A program made the position numbers and the translations under genes. This document shows positions 1 to 8,531 of a stretch of DNA of 39,086 bases, in pieces. Under the pieces are notes generated by a model. It ran no database searches, had not been told where the DNA came from, and saw only the letters and a program-made list of their open reading frames with translations. This stretch comes from Faeciplasma sp964650705 (GTDB lineage Bacteria; Bacillota; Clostridia; Oscillospirales; Ruminococcaceae), in contig CAZYUJ010000015.1 of NCBI GenBank assembly GCA_964650705.1, forward strand, positions 1 through 39,086, written 5' to 3'. Each line of letters starts with the position of its first letter. The first letter of the stretch is position 1.

Positions 1-925
1 GACTGTGTCCCAAGCGTTCGCTCATTTCGTTTTCAACCTGGCGTTCGGTCATACCACCCTCTGCAATCAAGCGGCGGCGATTCTCCTGAAAATACAGATG
101 GCGAAGGCTGTGCCAGGACGGTCTTTTAATTCTCGGCTTGCAGTCATGTCTCACATAGTCACTCCTATTGGGATCTACGAACTTTCTGCTATGATTGCTG
201 CGCCAATTCTGCAGGGATGCCTTCTCTTTCTTTACGCTGTGCTTGTGGTTATCGCAAATCAGATAGTCCTTTGACTTCTTACCGTTCGCACGAAGATAAG
301 TAACAAGTTCGTTTAAGATCTTCTCCTGAATGGGGCGGTCCACAGGTACGTCCCTCGGACGACCGCCCTTGGTGTTGATAAGGTGAAGCTGCTTGTAGCG
401 GATCGCATCTTCAAGCTGATACAAACGGAGCGTAGCGGCTTCTTCAAAGCGAAGGCCGAAGTATCTGCCAAGGTGAGCAACAATAATTACATCGTAACGT
501 TTCATCGAATAAGCGACCTTAATCATATCGTCAAATTCTTCGGGCAAGAACGCACGGTCAAATTCATAGTCATTCTTTTCGGATATTCCCAAGTCTCTGT
601 TTGACGGCAAAATGTTTTTGCTGTGTATCAGACCGTGATAATGCCGTATTCCCGACATTTCGGTACGGATATAGCTGGTTTTGCACTCTCTGTCAAAGAA
701 GGTTTCAATATATGCGTAGACATATTTAGCCGACACGTTTTTGAGATTCTTTAACTCGGTGTTCTCTCCAAGCCATTTGCAGAACCGATGCTCCGCTTTC
801 TCGTAACGTTTGATACCTTCGATACTGTTGATGTTACTGCTGGCACCGGCGTGATCTGCCTGTCTTATGAGGTTATTTCCCTTATTCACATTTCTGATCT
901 TTCGTTGTTCTTCCGTAAGTGCCAC
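1..925 (-). CDS. Tyrosine recombinase/integrase, 3' end outside window
   Basis: A continuous reading frame starts at GTG 925 behind a strong GGAGG and runs off the left edge, giving about 308 residues. The C-terminal half has the tyrosine-recombinase pattern: a GLRFEEAATL segment (first catalytic Arg), an HSLRH box (HxxR) and an RLGHS box just before the edge; the nucleophilic Tyr would lie outside. The N-terminal part resembles a core-binding SAM-like domain. Such enzymes integrate or excise mobile elements by strand exchange at att sites. The gene is separated from the hairpin-rich region by a palindrome with a T-run, so it probably has its own promoter near 950-1040. The family call is firm; the element it serves cannot be told from this window. 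Confidence 0.85.
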   Translation of the reverse strand, partial: MALTEEQRKIRNVNKGNNLIRQADHAGASSNINSIEGIKRYEKAEHRFCKWLGENTELKNLKNVSAKYVYAYIETFFDRECKTSYIRTEMSGIRHYHGLIHSKNILPSNRDLGISEKNDYEFDRAFLPEEFDDMIKVAYSMKRYDVIIVAHLGRYFGLRFEEAATLRLYQLEDAIRYKQLHLINTKGGRPRDVPVDRPIQEKILNELVTYLRANGKKSKDYLICDNHKHSVKKEKASLQNWRSNHSRKFVDPNRSDYVRHDCKPRIKRPSWHSLRHLYFQENRRRLIAEGGMTERQVENEMSERLGHS

Positions 926-1044
926 GAGTTTTTCCTCCTTCCATTAAGATTTTTCGTATTCAACCTTTAAGGCTGAGGAAATATAGTACATACATTGCGA
1001 CTTGGCAAGTACCTTTCGCAAAATTTTTCAAAAAATTTGAACAG

Positions 1045-1089
1045 AGTAAAAAATTCGGCGGCGAAGGAGATTCAATCTCCTTCGCCGCC
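1045..1089 (-). terminator. 33-bp perfect palindrome with minus-strand T-run
   Basis: Arms 1057-1072 and 1074-1089 are exact reverse complements (GGCGGCGAAGGAGATT and its complement) around a single base. Read on the minus strand the stem is followed by GAATTTTTTAC, a classical intrinsic terminator. It would stop minus-strand transcription coming from 2060 before it enters the integrase at 925. Confidence 0.75.
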
Positions 1090-2060
1090 TTTATAAAGGA
1101 AGGTCATTTTTTCGCCATCATTCCGAAAGGATGGTCATAATCATTCCTATATGAAGTTCATATATGTAGGACGCTGAAACTTTTTTCAGCCGACTGTTTG
1201 ATGTTTAATTGGTATCATTCCGAAATGTCATCCTTTGAACATCAAACAGCCGGAACACGCCGTAAGGCGTGCAAAGATAAATCTATAGCAAATCTGAGAG
1301 TTTATTATTTATATAATTATGGGCATAAAATCATCCCGAAAATATTTATCATTTTTCATTCCGAAACGGGCGCAAGGCATAGTTCACCCATTGGCAGTTT
1401 TATCGGTTTTACCTGCCGTTACTCCCGTTTTCTTTTTCAAGGGTTGTGAAATGCCTTGCGAATAGGGGGGTTTGCTCGCCTGCGGGCTCGGTTTCTATTT
1501 CCCTGCGAGAAATAGAAACCGAGCCAATGAAGGTCATATCTATCATTCCGAATTGTGGTTCATAATCATTCCGATTCGCAAATCATTTTCATTCCGAAGA
1601 GAGGTCATATTAAATTGTTCCCGTTAAAGTTGGTCAGTACCATGTGCCTCAGCACAACGCTTACCTGCCACTTGACAGGTGCCCCGAAGGGCTGCGCCTA
1701 CACCACACACTATCTATTAGATAGCCTACCGCTGAACTCCGGCAGGGTGGCGGGGTTTCTATTTTCCATTGAAAGCCCATAACGTTGTCTGCTCAAAGGC
1801 AGATAAGCGGCTCTTCGCAGATGAGATAATTCAAAAGCACGATAACCTTCGCACGATCTTTACCGCTCACGCTATGAGCCTATTATCTCAACGCCCCGTT
1901 GTCTTCCGCACGGGTGGCTGTCAGCAAATGGCGCAATATACGTACAAATCCGTTGTACATCCATATGCACTCCATTTACCTATGGCGATCACTCCAGCCA
2001 TCTATGACCGCACCTCTTTTGCTCATTTACAAACCATCTTGCTTTTTTAACATTGCAATT
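1090..2060 (-). other. Gene-free, hairpin-rich region; candidate large structured RNA or origin
   Basis: No frame here looks like a real protein. Pairs seen include 1194-1205/1238-1249 (CTGTTTGATGTT and its complement), CACGCC-GTAA-GGCGTG at 1256-1271, 1371-1380/1451-1460 (CGCAAGGCAT) enclosing a GGCAG/CTGCC hairpin, 1485-1500/1510-1525 (16 bp perfect), a 15-base palindrome CTATCTATTAGATAG, GCCC-TTCG-GGGC on the minus strand near 1681-1692, 1822-1830/1882-1890 (TGAGATAAT) and GTACAA/TTGTAC at 1942-1958. On the minus strand a GGGAGG site at about 2065 precedes an 8-codon ORF beginning MLKKQDGL, followed by two more tiny ORFs. The minus strand ends at a strong terminator. A structured ncRNA is one reading; a replication or transfer origin is the other. 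Confidence 0.45.
1118..1611. repeat. Iteron-like direct repeats, core TCATTCCGAA
   Basis: Copies of TCATTCCGAA or one-mismatch versions start at 1118, 1141 (TCATTCCTAT), 1215, 1331 (TCATCCCGAA), 1356, 1543, 1566 (TCATTCCGAT) and 1589, all in the same orientation. The steps 1118-1141, 1543-1566 and 1566-1589 are exactly 23 bp, and these units carry a second TCAT near their ends. Direct repeats at about two helical turns are typical of Rep- or recombinase-binding iterons. The binding protein is not known. Confidence 0.7.
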
Positions 2061-2192
2061 CCTCCCTAAATTAAACTGCTCCTTTGTTTATCAAAAGATA
2101 CACTTGTAATATGTAAGGCGGAGTTTCAAAAAGCAAGTAAACAACCTACTGACCCCGAAAACCACCATCTTTTTGAAAATTTGCATAAAGAA

Positions 2193-2237
2193 AAAGCCGC
2201 TATCGTGGCATGTCGATCACGCTTTGGTAGCGGCTTT
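2193..2237. terminator. Bidirectional terminator hairpin
   Basis: AAAGCCGCTA (2193-2202) pairs with TAGCGGCTTT (2228-2237), with an inner CGTG/CACG pair. T-rich tracts follow on both strands (CTTTTTCTTT on the minus strand). It lies 18 bp beyond the stop of the nuclease gene ending at 2255 and probably ends the defence operon. Confidence 0.75.
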
Positions 2238-2254
2238 CTTTATTAAAACAGTTA

Positions 2255-4054
2255 TTAATTTTGAGATTCAGAAGGAATCGCTTTTCCCAGGAGCTTTGTA
2301 TAATAAAATGTTGCAAGAGCTTTTGAACGATCGAGGGCTTTCTCATTATCCCATTCGACATTATCTGCTATAAACTCATGAATCCACTTATACGAAGATT
2401 TCGCGTAAACTTCTATTTTGTTAGCATAATCCAAATTATCTGCATCTTGATTAAGTCTTTGCTCTAACAAAATCAAGTTGCCAATATTAAGATTGCGTTC
2501 ATCTTCTGATTCCGACAAAATGTGTTCAATGCTCCCCTCGTCATCAAAGACTTCGCTATCTTCGTAATAAGCAGCAATTTTGTTTATAGCATACTTTGTT
2601 TTTATATTTGATGGACTATCCTTCTTTGTGTATGTCAACAAAACAAACTTTTCTTCGAATTCCTTGTAAGGGATATAAATAGCATCTAATTGTGCAATCA
2701 AATCAGCTATAATTGTGCGAGCTACAGCCTTATCATCACACGTTCTAAGATCAATTGCAAACCCCGAGTAGATAGACTCCAACTTATTTGTCGGTTGCGA
2801 GCCAATCGCATTAAATGCGAAGTGGAAATTATCAAGATAATAAATTGTTTCTTTGAGTTTCTTCAATGTGATGAGATCTTTTTCTTTAGCTTCTAACAAA
2901 GCAATCAAGGCTACTCTAACCTGAACGATGTTAAAATAATTTGTTAAGGCATTTAAACTTTGAACAACACCATAATATTCTTTTTTGTTATCAAAATGAC
3001 TTCTTTGGGGGGATATTATTTTAACATAAAGTTTAGCAGTGTCTTCAATCTCTTTTAGAAATGCCTTGTACCTCTCTTTAGTTTTTGGCTTTACAGCAGA
3101 TTTGAAATCATCATACAATTTACTCATTCCTGATCTTTTATACTTTGAGATCCAAAAATGGCGATAAAACTGAACGAATCCTACACCACTATCACAAGAA
3201 TTGAGAATGTTTTTAATTGATTTCCACTTTTCTTCAGCAAAATCAGCAGGCTCCACATCATCTACTAATTCAAAGATCTTATTCTTAATCAAATCTACAT
3301 CTGTAAGATTTTTTCCTTTAGCATTAAGAATCTCAAAAATCATATTAGCTTGAGAGCGCTCTTTTGTTGAAATGGAAACAAAAGTTGTACCCAACACTTG
3401 ATCTCTAATGGCTTTCAGAATATTAACATACGTTAATTTGTCAACCTCATCACTGCCATATCTTTTTTTGAGATAGGTACGCAATTTCTGCTCGTCTAAA
3501 CTGCCATACAAATATTCGAAAGCTTCTTTAATTGCAGTTTCTTCTTCGGTATTTGGCTCTTGTGCATTTTCCTTTTTCCAATCTTGAATATAGAATGAGA
3601 AGAAGGGATAATGTGTCTCACTTTTAATGATTCGAATGGGCTCGCCATCGTCATCTTCGGTCATAATGTATCTAAAGATTTGTTTGCTTAATTTTTCTTC
3701 ACCCAATCGCAAAAAGCGATCCGATAAGGCAGAAAACAATATTGTGATAGTTGTCAATCGTTGTTGTCCATCTACAACGGGAATTTCAACTTGATCGTTT
3801 TCAAAACAATCACCAACAAATAGCATAGTTCCTAAAAAATATTGATTGTTTGTAATTGTTCCATTGCTAATTATCAAACCATCCAATGTATCCTCTAAAA
3901 ATTCTTTGTAGTGCTTTCTTTCCCAAGAATATTCTCTTTGAAAGCGCGGGATTACAAATTGATGCTCGGACAGCAACAATTCTTTTATTGTTTTGTCTTT
4001 TGGTTTAATATTCATATCTATTTTCTCCGTCCTCGAAGACAAATGATTTTTCAT
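2255..4054 (-). CDS. DUF262/DUF1524 GmrSD-type nuclease
   Basis: About 599 residues. The N-terminal DUF262 (ParB-like, GmrS) domain shows FVIPRFQREYSW followed by the hallmark VVDGQQRLTT at about residue 93. The C-terminal DUF1524 (His-Me finger, GmrD) domain shows IEHILSE and NIGNLILLEQRLN. In the known family these halves form nucleotide-dependent type IV enzymes that cut DNA with modified cytosines; single-chain fusions are common. The start at 4054 is chosen because GAGGAG lies just upstream; an ATG 18 bases earlier has no ribosome site. It follows the AlwI-type endonuclease by only 76 bases with no terminator seen between them, so it is probably the last gene of the restriction operon. 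Substrate specificity cannot be inferred. Confidence 0.85.
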   Translation of the reverse strand: MKNHLSSRTEKIDMNIKPKDKTIKELLLSEHQFVIPRFQREYSWERKHYKEFLEDTLDGLIISNGTITNNQYFLGTMLFVGDCFENDQVEIPVVDGQQRLTTITILFSALSDRFLRLGEEKLSKQIFRYIMTEDDDGEPIRIIKSETHYPFFSFYIQDWKKENAQEPNTEEETAIKEAFEYLYGSLDEQKLRTYLKKRYGSDEVDKLTYVNILKAIRDQVLGTTFVSISTKERSQANMIFEILNAKGKNLTDVDLIKNKIFELVDDVEPADFAEEKWKSIKNILNSCDSGVGFVQFYRHFWISKYKRSGMSKLYDDFKSAVKPKTKERYKAFLKEIEDTAKLYVKIISPQRSHFDNKKEYYGVVQSLNALTNYFNIVQVRVALIALLEAKEKDLITLKKLKETIYYLDNFHFAFNAIGSQPTNKLESIYSGFAIDLRTCDDKAVARTIIADLIAQLDAIYIPYKEFEEKFVLLTYTKKDSPSNIKTKYAINKIAAYYEDSEVFDDEGSIEHILSESEDERNLNIGNLILLEQRLNQDADNLDYANKIEVYAKSSYKWIHEFIADNVEWDNEKALDRSKALATFYYTKLLGKAIPSESQN

Positions 4055-4130
4055 ATTGCTCTCCTCTTTCATTTAGGCTATACAATATATCATATCATTT
4101 GTCTTCGTTTTGTATTCACTTGATCTGTTT

Positions 4131-6140
4131 TTATTCGATATACACAGGCGCTTTTTCGAACGATGAAGGATAACTCAAAGTCATAATTTGATTTTGGAAA
4201 ACAATTATAAATGCAGAAATAGTTCCTTCTCCAAATCTTTCGTGCAACAAGGTTTTTCCATCTGCGCAATAGCTCACCTCATCTGGCAAAGCGTGTAAAT
4301 ACGGCAACTCGACAAGTTTGGTGGCACATTCTGCAAAATTCGCAACCATTCCAACAACTTGTCCTTCGCCAAACACGGCATGACGAATGACGGCTCCTGC
4401 AGGTACAATGATTTCTTTTGTTACGGATGTTTTTCTGCCCGCAACAAAGTTGAGTGACTTTTCGGTAACCGTCGTATCAATGTACTGTTTCCATGCCGGA
4501 GTTTCCAAAATGTCACGTCTGGTTTCGCACGTAAGAATCAGATCGCGCAAATGATCGGGTTCGGCTTTGTCTGCTTCAAACATTGCCACGAAATACTTTT
4601 GGAACTGCGCCAATGTAAGCGGGACAATATCAAGACGCTGTTTAACATCACCTTTTGCGTACCAAATGCCGTGCCTAAATGTTTCGGCGGTATTGGTATC
4701 AATACGTACTGCTATAAACATACCATAAACAGGCTTGTCATATTTCAATACAGCATCAGAAACGTGACGTCTTACCGGTTCACCTTCCATAGCTTCTTGT
4801 CTTGAAGATGTGGACATAGTAACTTCGGTTAAGATTGTGAAGTCGCTAAATTCACAGTACAGGTCACCTTTTCCTCCACCTGCTGCGGAAACGGGCAAGA
4901 AGTCGGAATCCAATCTGAATCCACGCACTTCATAAGGCTTATTAACCAGATGATCAATTGCTAAAGCTGCTCTCCAAAGCACCCACTCAAGATATGCGGG
5001 AGTTTCATCCTTGGGAACTTCTATGGCATTATCCTCGTCGTAAACCAGCTTTCCACCGCCCTTAATGAGCAACGACATATAATCGGAGATCTCTCTCCAT
5101 TGATTACGCTGATCTTCGGCATACTTGATCTCATCCGTTTGAGCCATAATGTTTTCAAGTCGCTGTCTTGCAATATTGATTTCGGTTGGAGTAGTGAGCG
5201 GAAGATCGGAAATATCAAACACGATATGTCTTTCCTTCATCTGCTTGATCAAATCATCAAGCAATGCTTTCGCTACGTTCATGCTGTCGGTAGGCAACGG
5301 AGCACCATCGCAAAGTTTCTTGTATGCCTGCATCAAGGATTCTTCGCTCGCAGTGCTTTTTGCCAGCTTTTCAGCAAGAACATGTTTTGAAGGAACAATG
5401 ACAAGTCCTCGTCCTTTGCGTTGCAGAACTCCCGAGATGCGAAGATAGCGCATATTCATATCGGTATAATCCAAGAAATTCTCAGGCTTCTTGTCATAAT
5501 TCTCGCCGCGTTTTTGAATTTCCTGTTTATCAAAGGGACGTTTGGCAGGAGCTACGGATCTACGCTCTCTTAAATCAAGGATGCTATCAACAACATCCGA
5601 TACATTATAGCTCGGGTTTGTCGTATGTCCCCAAAGAGCAAACTCTATTCTGCTGATCTCGGATGACCCCGTACGCTTTTCCAATTCAAGCATAATTGCT
5701 AAGAGCCATCTTAACGGCGAAAAATAATGAATACCGTCGGGCAAAGGGAACTGCTCAACGCTCATTGATCTGAGATAACATTCTTGGACGGCAGGATATG
5801 TATCTGCTTTCAAGAACATTTTGCCAAACGGAGTAAGAGCATCAAGAGCACCTAAATCTTCTTGGTTACCATCCTTTTTCTTTACCTGAGGATAAATGAA
5901 ACCGTTTTTAGCAAACATCAATCGCCACTTTCTTGCGTGGCTTCCCGACTCATCTTTGCCTTCTTCATTTTGGATGATACCCTTCTCATCCAAAAGCTTC
6001 ATAAACTCGATCTCATTTTCTTTGCCGTGAAGATTTCCTACAAAAGACGAGTTGGCAAAAACAGCAAATCCTTCTTGGATTCGATTAGGATTTCGCAAGC
6101 CCGTATTACCTACGAGCCAAATATCAATATTTTGATTCAT
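4131..6140 (-). CDS. AlwI-family type IIS restriction endonuclease
   Basis: About 669 residues, matching my knowledge of the AlwI/BstNBI/PleI/MlyI restriction family. The N-terminal part (VGNTGLRNPNRIQEG, FGKMFL, YFSPLRWLLAIMLEL) is family-like. A probable PD-(D/E)xK centre is seen as GGGKGDLY (Asp about 426) followed by LTEVTMS (Glu about 439, EVT in place of ExK as in this family). AlwI itself recognises GGATC and cuts outside the site; the site here is inferred only from the family and from the Dam-like methylase half. The start at 6140 is preceded by GGAGG; earlier ATGs overlap the methylase stop. It is translationally coupled to the methyltransferase and probably shares its promoter. Confidence 0.85.
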   Translation of the reverse strand: MNQNIDIWLVGNTGLRNPNRIQEGFAVFANSSFVGNLHGKENEIEFMKLLDEKGIIQNEEGKDESGSHARKWRLMFAKNGFIYPQVKKKDGNQEDLGALDALTPFGKMFLKADTYPAVQECYLRSMSVEQFPLPDGIHYFSPLRWLLAIMLELEKRTGSSEISRIEFALWGHTTNPSYNVSDVVDSILDLRERRSVAPAKRPFDKQEIQKRGENYDKKPENFLDYTDMNMRYLRISGVLQRKGRGLVIVPSKHVLAEKLAKSTASEESLMQAYKKLCDGAPLPTDSMNVAKALLDDLIKQMKERHIVFDISDLPLTTPTEINIARQRLENIMAQTDEIKYAEDQRNQWREISDYMSLLIKGGGKLVYDEDNAIEVPKDETPAYLEWVLWRAALAIDHLVNKPYEVRGFRLDSDFLPVSAAGGGKGDLYCEFSDFTILTEVTMSTSSRQEAMEGEPVRRHVSDAVLKYDKPVYGMFIAVRIDTNTAETFRHGIWYAKGDVKQRLDIVPLTLAQFQKYFVAMFEADKAEPDHLRDLILTCETRRDILETPAWKQYIDTTVTEKSLNFVAGRKTSVTKEIIVPAGAVIRHAVFGEGQVVGMVANFAECATKLVELPYLHALPDEVSYCADGKTLLHERFGEGTISAFIIVFQNQIMTLSYPSSFEKAPVYIE

Positions 6141-6154
6141 AACACAATCCTCCA

Positions 6155-8026
6155 TCAAAATCCAACGAACAAGTATTCTTGAACGGTATTTCTATGTGTT
6201 TGGGCATCGCTTTGATTACCGAAGGAATACTTATAATCAATCGGGATAACTTCTACGTGTTCCTTATACTTTGCCATAATAGCAACCATTTCATCTTGTG
6301 TAGGCTGACTATTGGAAGAATAAGAAACGACCAATATACTGTTTGCAAATTTCTTAAACAATTTATCAAAGGCATCCGCAGCACCTTTGCGAGTAGAAAA
6401 TGGCGTGGGGTATGACTTAAACTTCTTGGTTTGTGTATGCTCTTGAATCTCAACACCCTTCCAATCTCGTGCAAGTCCTTCTACAAAGTGGTATCTACGA
6501 ACATACTCATTGTCAGACAATGGAGAATAGTAAGGCGGATCAATGTAAACCAAATCTGCATTTTCAACCTTCAAGTCCATTGCATCACCGTGTTTTGAGA
6601 AATTGGACTTACCGTTATCAAATATGGATTTGTTTACGGCATCAACAGATTCAAGGAATTGCTGAGCAAGCGATTTCTTCAGATCTTGACGACCATCATC
6701 ATATCTGTGTCCGGTATAGGTGAAAATTCCACGAGGACGTTTTTTCAAACAAGCTCTTATCAAAGACGTCATAGCGATTGCTTGCTTATACTGATCTCGC
6801 ATTGACGCTATATTTGTGCGAAGTGTATCAATTAAATCATTTTCTTCGTCTGAGTAATACAACCCCTTAAATGTTGTTGCGACAAAATGATCAGATTCCT
6901 TATGCGCAACGAGAAGTTCTTTCGCTTCTTCCAAAGGTAAAGTAACACTATTGTTTTCGACCATTGCCTTTGTAAAGGTCGCAGACATAGCCATATAGTC
7001 ATTGCTGACAACCGCTTTACCTTGTGCTTTGAGCATATAGCCAACTACACCCGAGCCGGAAAACAGATCTACAACTGTATTAACATTAAACTGAGAAATA
7101 ACCGACCAAATTTCAGAAAGCAATTTGCTCTTGGAACCCATAAAACGAGTGGGGGGATAAGCTGAAACCTGCTGAGGCAACGGCTGAGGTTCAAGTCTTT
7201 GCAATGTCTGTTGCTTTGGTGGAATAGTGACAATTACATCTTCACCTTTTCTTGTACTACCATTACAAGAGATGTGGCGTTTAGTCTGTATAACATCAAT
7301 AGTAAACGGAGCATACAACTCATGAACCAAAGGATGGTTGGAATTTGTAAGCACAACGTGGCATCCACGCTCTTGCAAACGCATAATCATCTTTGCCAAT
7401 TCAACATGATCTTCCTCGTAGAACTGCTCTTTAGTGTAGCGCTTAAAGTCAGCATATTCAGAGATAGGCAGGTATGGAGGATCAAGGAACACAAAATCTC
7501 CTGCTTGCGCATAGTGATCTAATACCAACAGATAATCTCCACAAAGAATCTCAGCTTTCTTCAATGCCTCGGAAGCAGCTTTCAATCCTTCTTCATCACA
7601 TATCCTCGGATTAACGTATTTTCCGTAAGGAACATTAAACTTGCCTTGTTTGTTTACACGATAAAGACCATTGAAACATGTTCTATTCAAGAAGATGGTG
7701 CGAGCTGCCGCTTCTGCTTTGGGCAAACACATCCAATCCTGCTCTCTAACCGCATAGAACATTTCAGAGGTGTTTTCGTATTTTTTTAAACAAGAAATTA
7801 CTTTATCAACATTCTCTGCCACTTGACGATACATATTGATAAGCTCGGGATTGCTATCAGCAATAATAGCGTTTTCCGGTTGCAAAGCAAAGAACATTGC
7901 ACCGCCACCGAAGAACGGCTCTATGTATCTTCCGTAAGATTTCGGAACTTTCGGAAGCAAATCGCCAAGCATTTGAGTTTTACCGCCAGCCCATTTCAAA
8001 ATAGGCTTCGCCGAATTATTCAACAT
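6155..8026 (-). CDS. Fused double N6-adenine DNA methyltransferase
   Basis: About 623 residues with two complete methyltransferase domains. The first (about residues 5-280) is Dam/D12-like: KWAGGKTQ (AdoMet motif I), YIEPFFGGGAMFF, FNGLYRVNKQGKFNVPYG and FLDPPY. The second (about 295-620) has RFMGSKSKLL, VVDLFSGSGVVGYML and VYIDPPYYSP. Fused pairs, as in M.FokI, methylate the two different strands of an asymmetric type IIS site, which fits the AlwI-type endonuclease next to it. The first ATG (8044) overlaps the regulator stop as ATGA; ATG 8026 is preferred because AAAGGAAG precedes it. The stop overlaps the region upstream of the endonuclease start. Confidence 0.88.
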   Translation of the reverse strand: MLNNSAKPILKWAGGKTQMLGDLLPKVPKSYGRYIEPFFGGGAMFFALQPENAIIADSNPELINMYRQVAENVDKVISCLKKYENTSEMFYAVREQDWMCLPKAEAAARTIFLNRTCFNGLYRVNKQGKFNVPYGKYVNPRICDEEGLKAASEALKKAEILCGDYLLVLDHYAQAGDFVFLDPPYLPISEYADFKRYTKEQFYEEDHVELAKMIMRLQERGCHVVLTNSNHPLVHELYAPFTIDVIQTKRHISCNGSTRKGEDVIVTIPPKQQTLQRLEPQPLPQQVSAYPPTRFMGSKSKLLSEIWSVISQFNVNTVVDLFSGSGVVGYMLKAQGKAVVSNDYMAMSATFTKAMVENNSVTLPLEEAKELLVAHKESDHFVATTFKGLYYSDEENDLIDTLRTNIASMRDQYKQAIAMTSLIRACLKKRPRGIFTYTGHRYDDGRQDLKKSLAQQFLESVDAVNKSIFDNGKSNFSKHGDAMDLKVENADLVYIDPPYYSPLSDNEYVRRYHFVEGLARDWKGVEIQEHTQTKKFKSYPTPFSTRKGAADAFDKLFKKFANSILVVSYSSNSQPTQDEMVAIMAKYKEHVEVIPIDYKYSFGNQSDAQTHRNTVQEYLFVGF

Positions 8027-8040
8027 TGTTTTGCTTCCTT

Positions 8041-8253
8041 TCATTCGTTTGTGTCAACTGTGAGTTCCATAATATCGCTTATATCGCACTGCAAAGCAGT
8101 ACATATCTTAACAAGAACATCGGTTGTGACATTTTCATTCTTTCCGAGTTTAGCCATTGATGCATGGCTAATACCTGCGGCGACACAAAGATCTTTCTTC
8201 TTCATATCTTTATCAATCAATAATTTCCATAGCTTTTTGTAACTTACAGCCAT
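8041..8253 (-). CDS. XRE-family HTH regulator, probable R-M controller
   Basis: About 70 residues forming a Cro/C1-type helix-turn-helix: KKLWKLLIDKDMKKKDLCVAAGIS, then an SHASMAKLGKNE recognition region and VKICTALQCDISDIMEL, the usual family ending. The start at 8253 has GAGGTG upstream. Its stop overlaps the methyltransferase gene. It is the first gene of the R-M operon, with a strong promoter and an AT-rich palindrome immediately upstream, as expected for an autoregulating C-protein-like repressor or activator. Controller function is inferred from position and size; the fold is clear. Confidence 0.85.
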   Translation of the reverse strand: MAVSYKKLWKLLIDKDMKKKDLCVAAGISHASMAKLGKNENVTTDVLVKICTALQCDISDIMELTVDTNE

Positions 8254-8309
8254 TATCAAGCACCTCAGAAACAATATTTCATATGCGCAGAATTCAATTC
8301 ATTATTATT

Positions 8310-8322
8310 TGAATTTAATTCA
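8310..8322. promoter_or_regulatory. Palindrome TGAATTTAATTCA, likely operator
   Basis: A perfect 13-base palindrome with further TGAATT/AATTCA half-sites at 8291-8299 and 8331-8336, lying between the -10 box of the R-M promoter and the regulator start. The placement suits repression by the XRE protein. Confidence 0.6.
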
Positions 8323-8342
8323 GCGAACGATGAATTTCTATA

Positions 8343-8371
8343 AGTATACCACATATAAGATCTTCCGTCAA
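8343..8371 (-). promoter_or_regulatory. Sigma-A promoter of the R-M operon
   Basis: On the minus strand TTGACG (8371-8366), a 17-base spacer, then TATACT (8348-8343). This is close to consensus and is followed by the operator-like palindrome and the regulator gene. Confidence 0.8.
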
Positions 8372-8531
8372 TAAGTAATGCGCAAGTTTTAGAATAATGT
8401 CAAAAATGTCGTGTAAACAAAATTTCCTACATAGTCATTCAGATTATTATGGTAATCGTCGAACTTTTAAAGAGATTCTCTTTGCTTGTCGTTCGATGTG
8501 GAAAGTAGACTGCCATAGCGATCGGCTATTA

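Noticed and set aside
1118..1611. CRISPR array
   Set aside because: Repeats are only 10-bp cores, spacing is irregular between groups, and there are no cas genes.
1769..2050. Plus-strand frame of 93 codons in the hairpin-rich region
   Set aside because: No ribosome site, and the hairpins and minus-strand terminator explain the DNA better.
1045..2065. Group II intron
   Set aside because: No reverse transcriptase and no domain V-like motif could be found on either strand.
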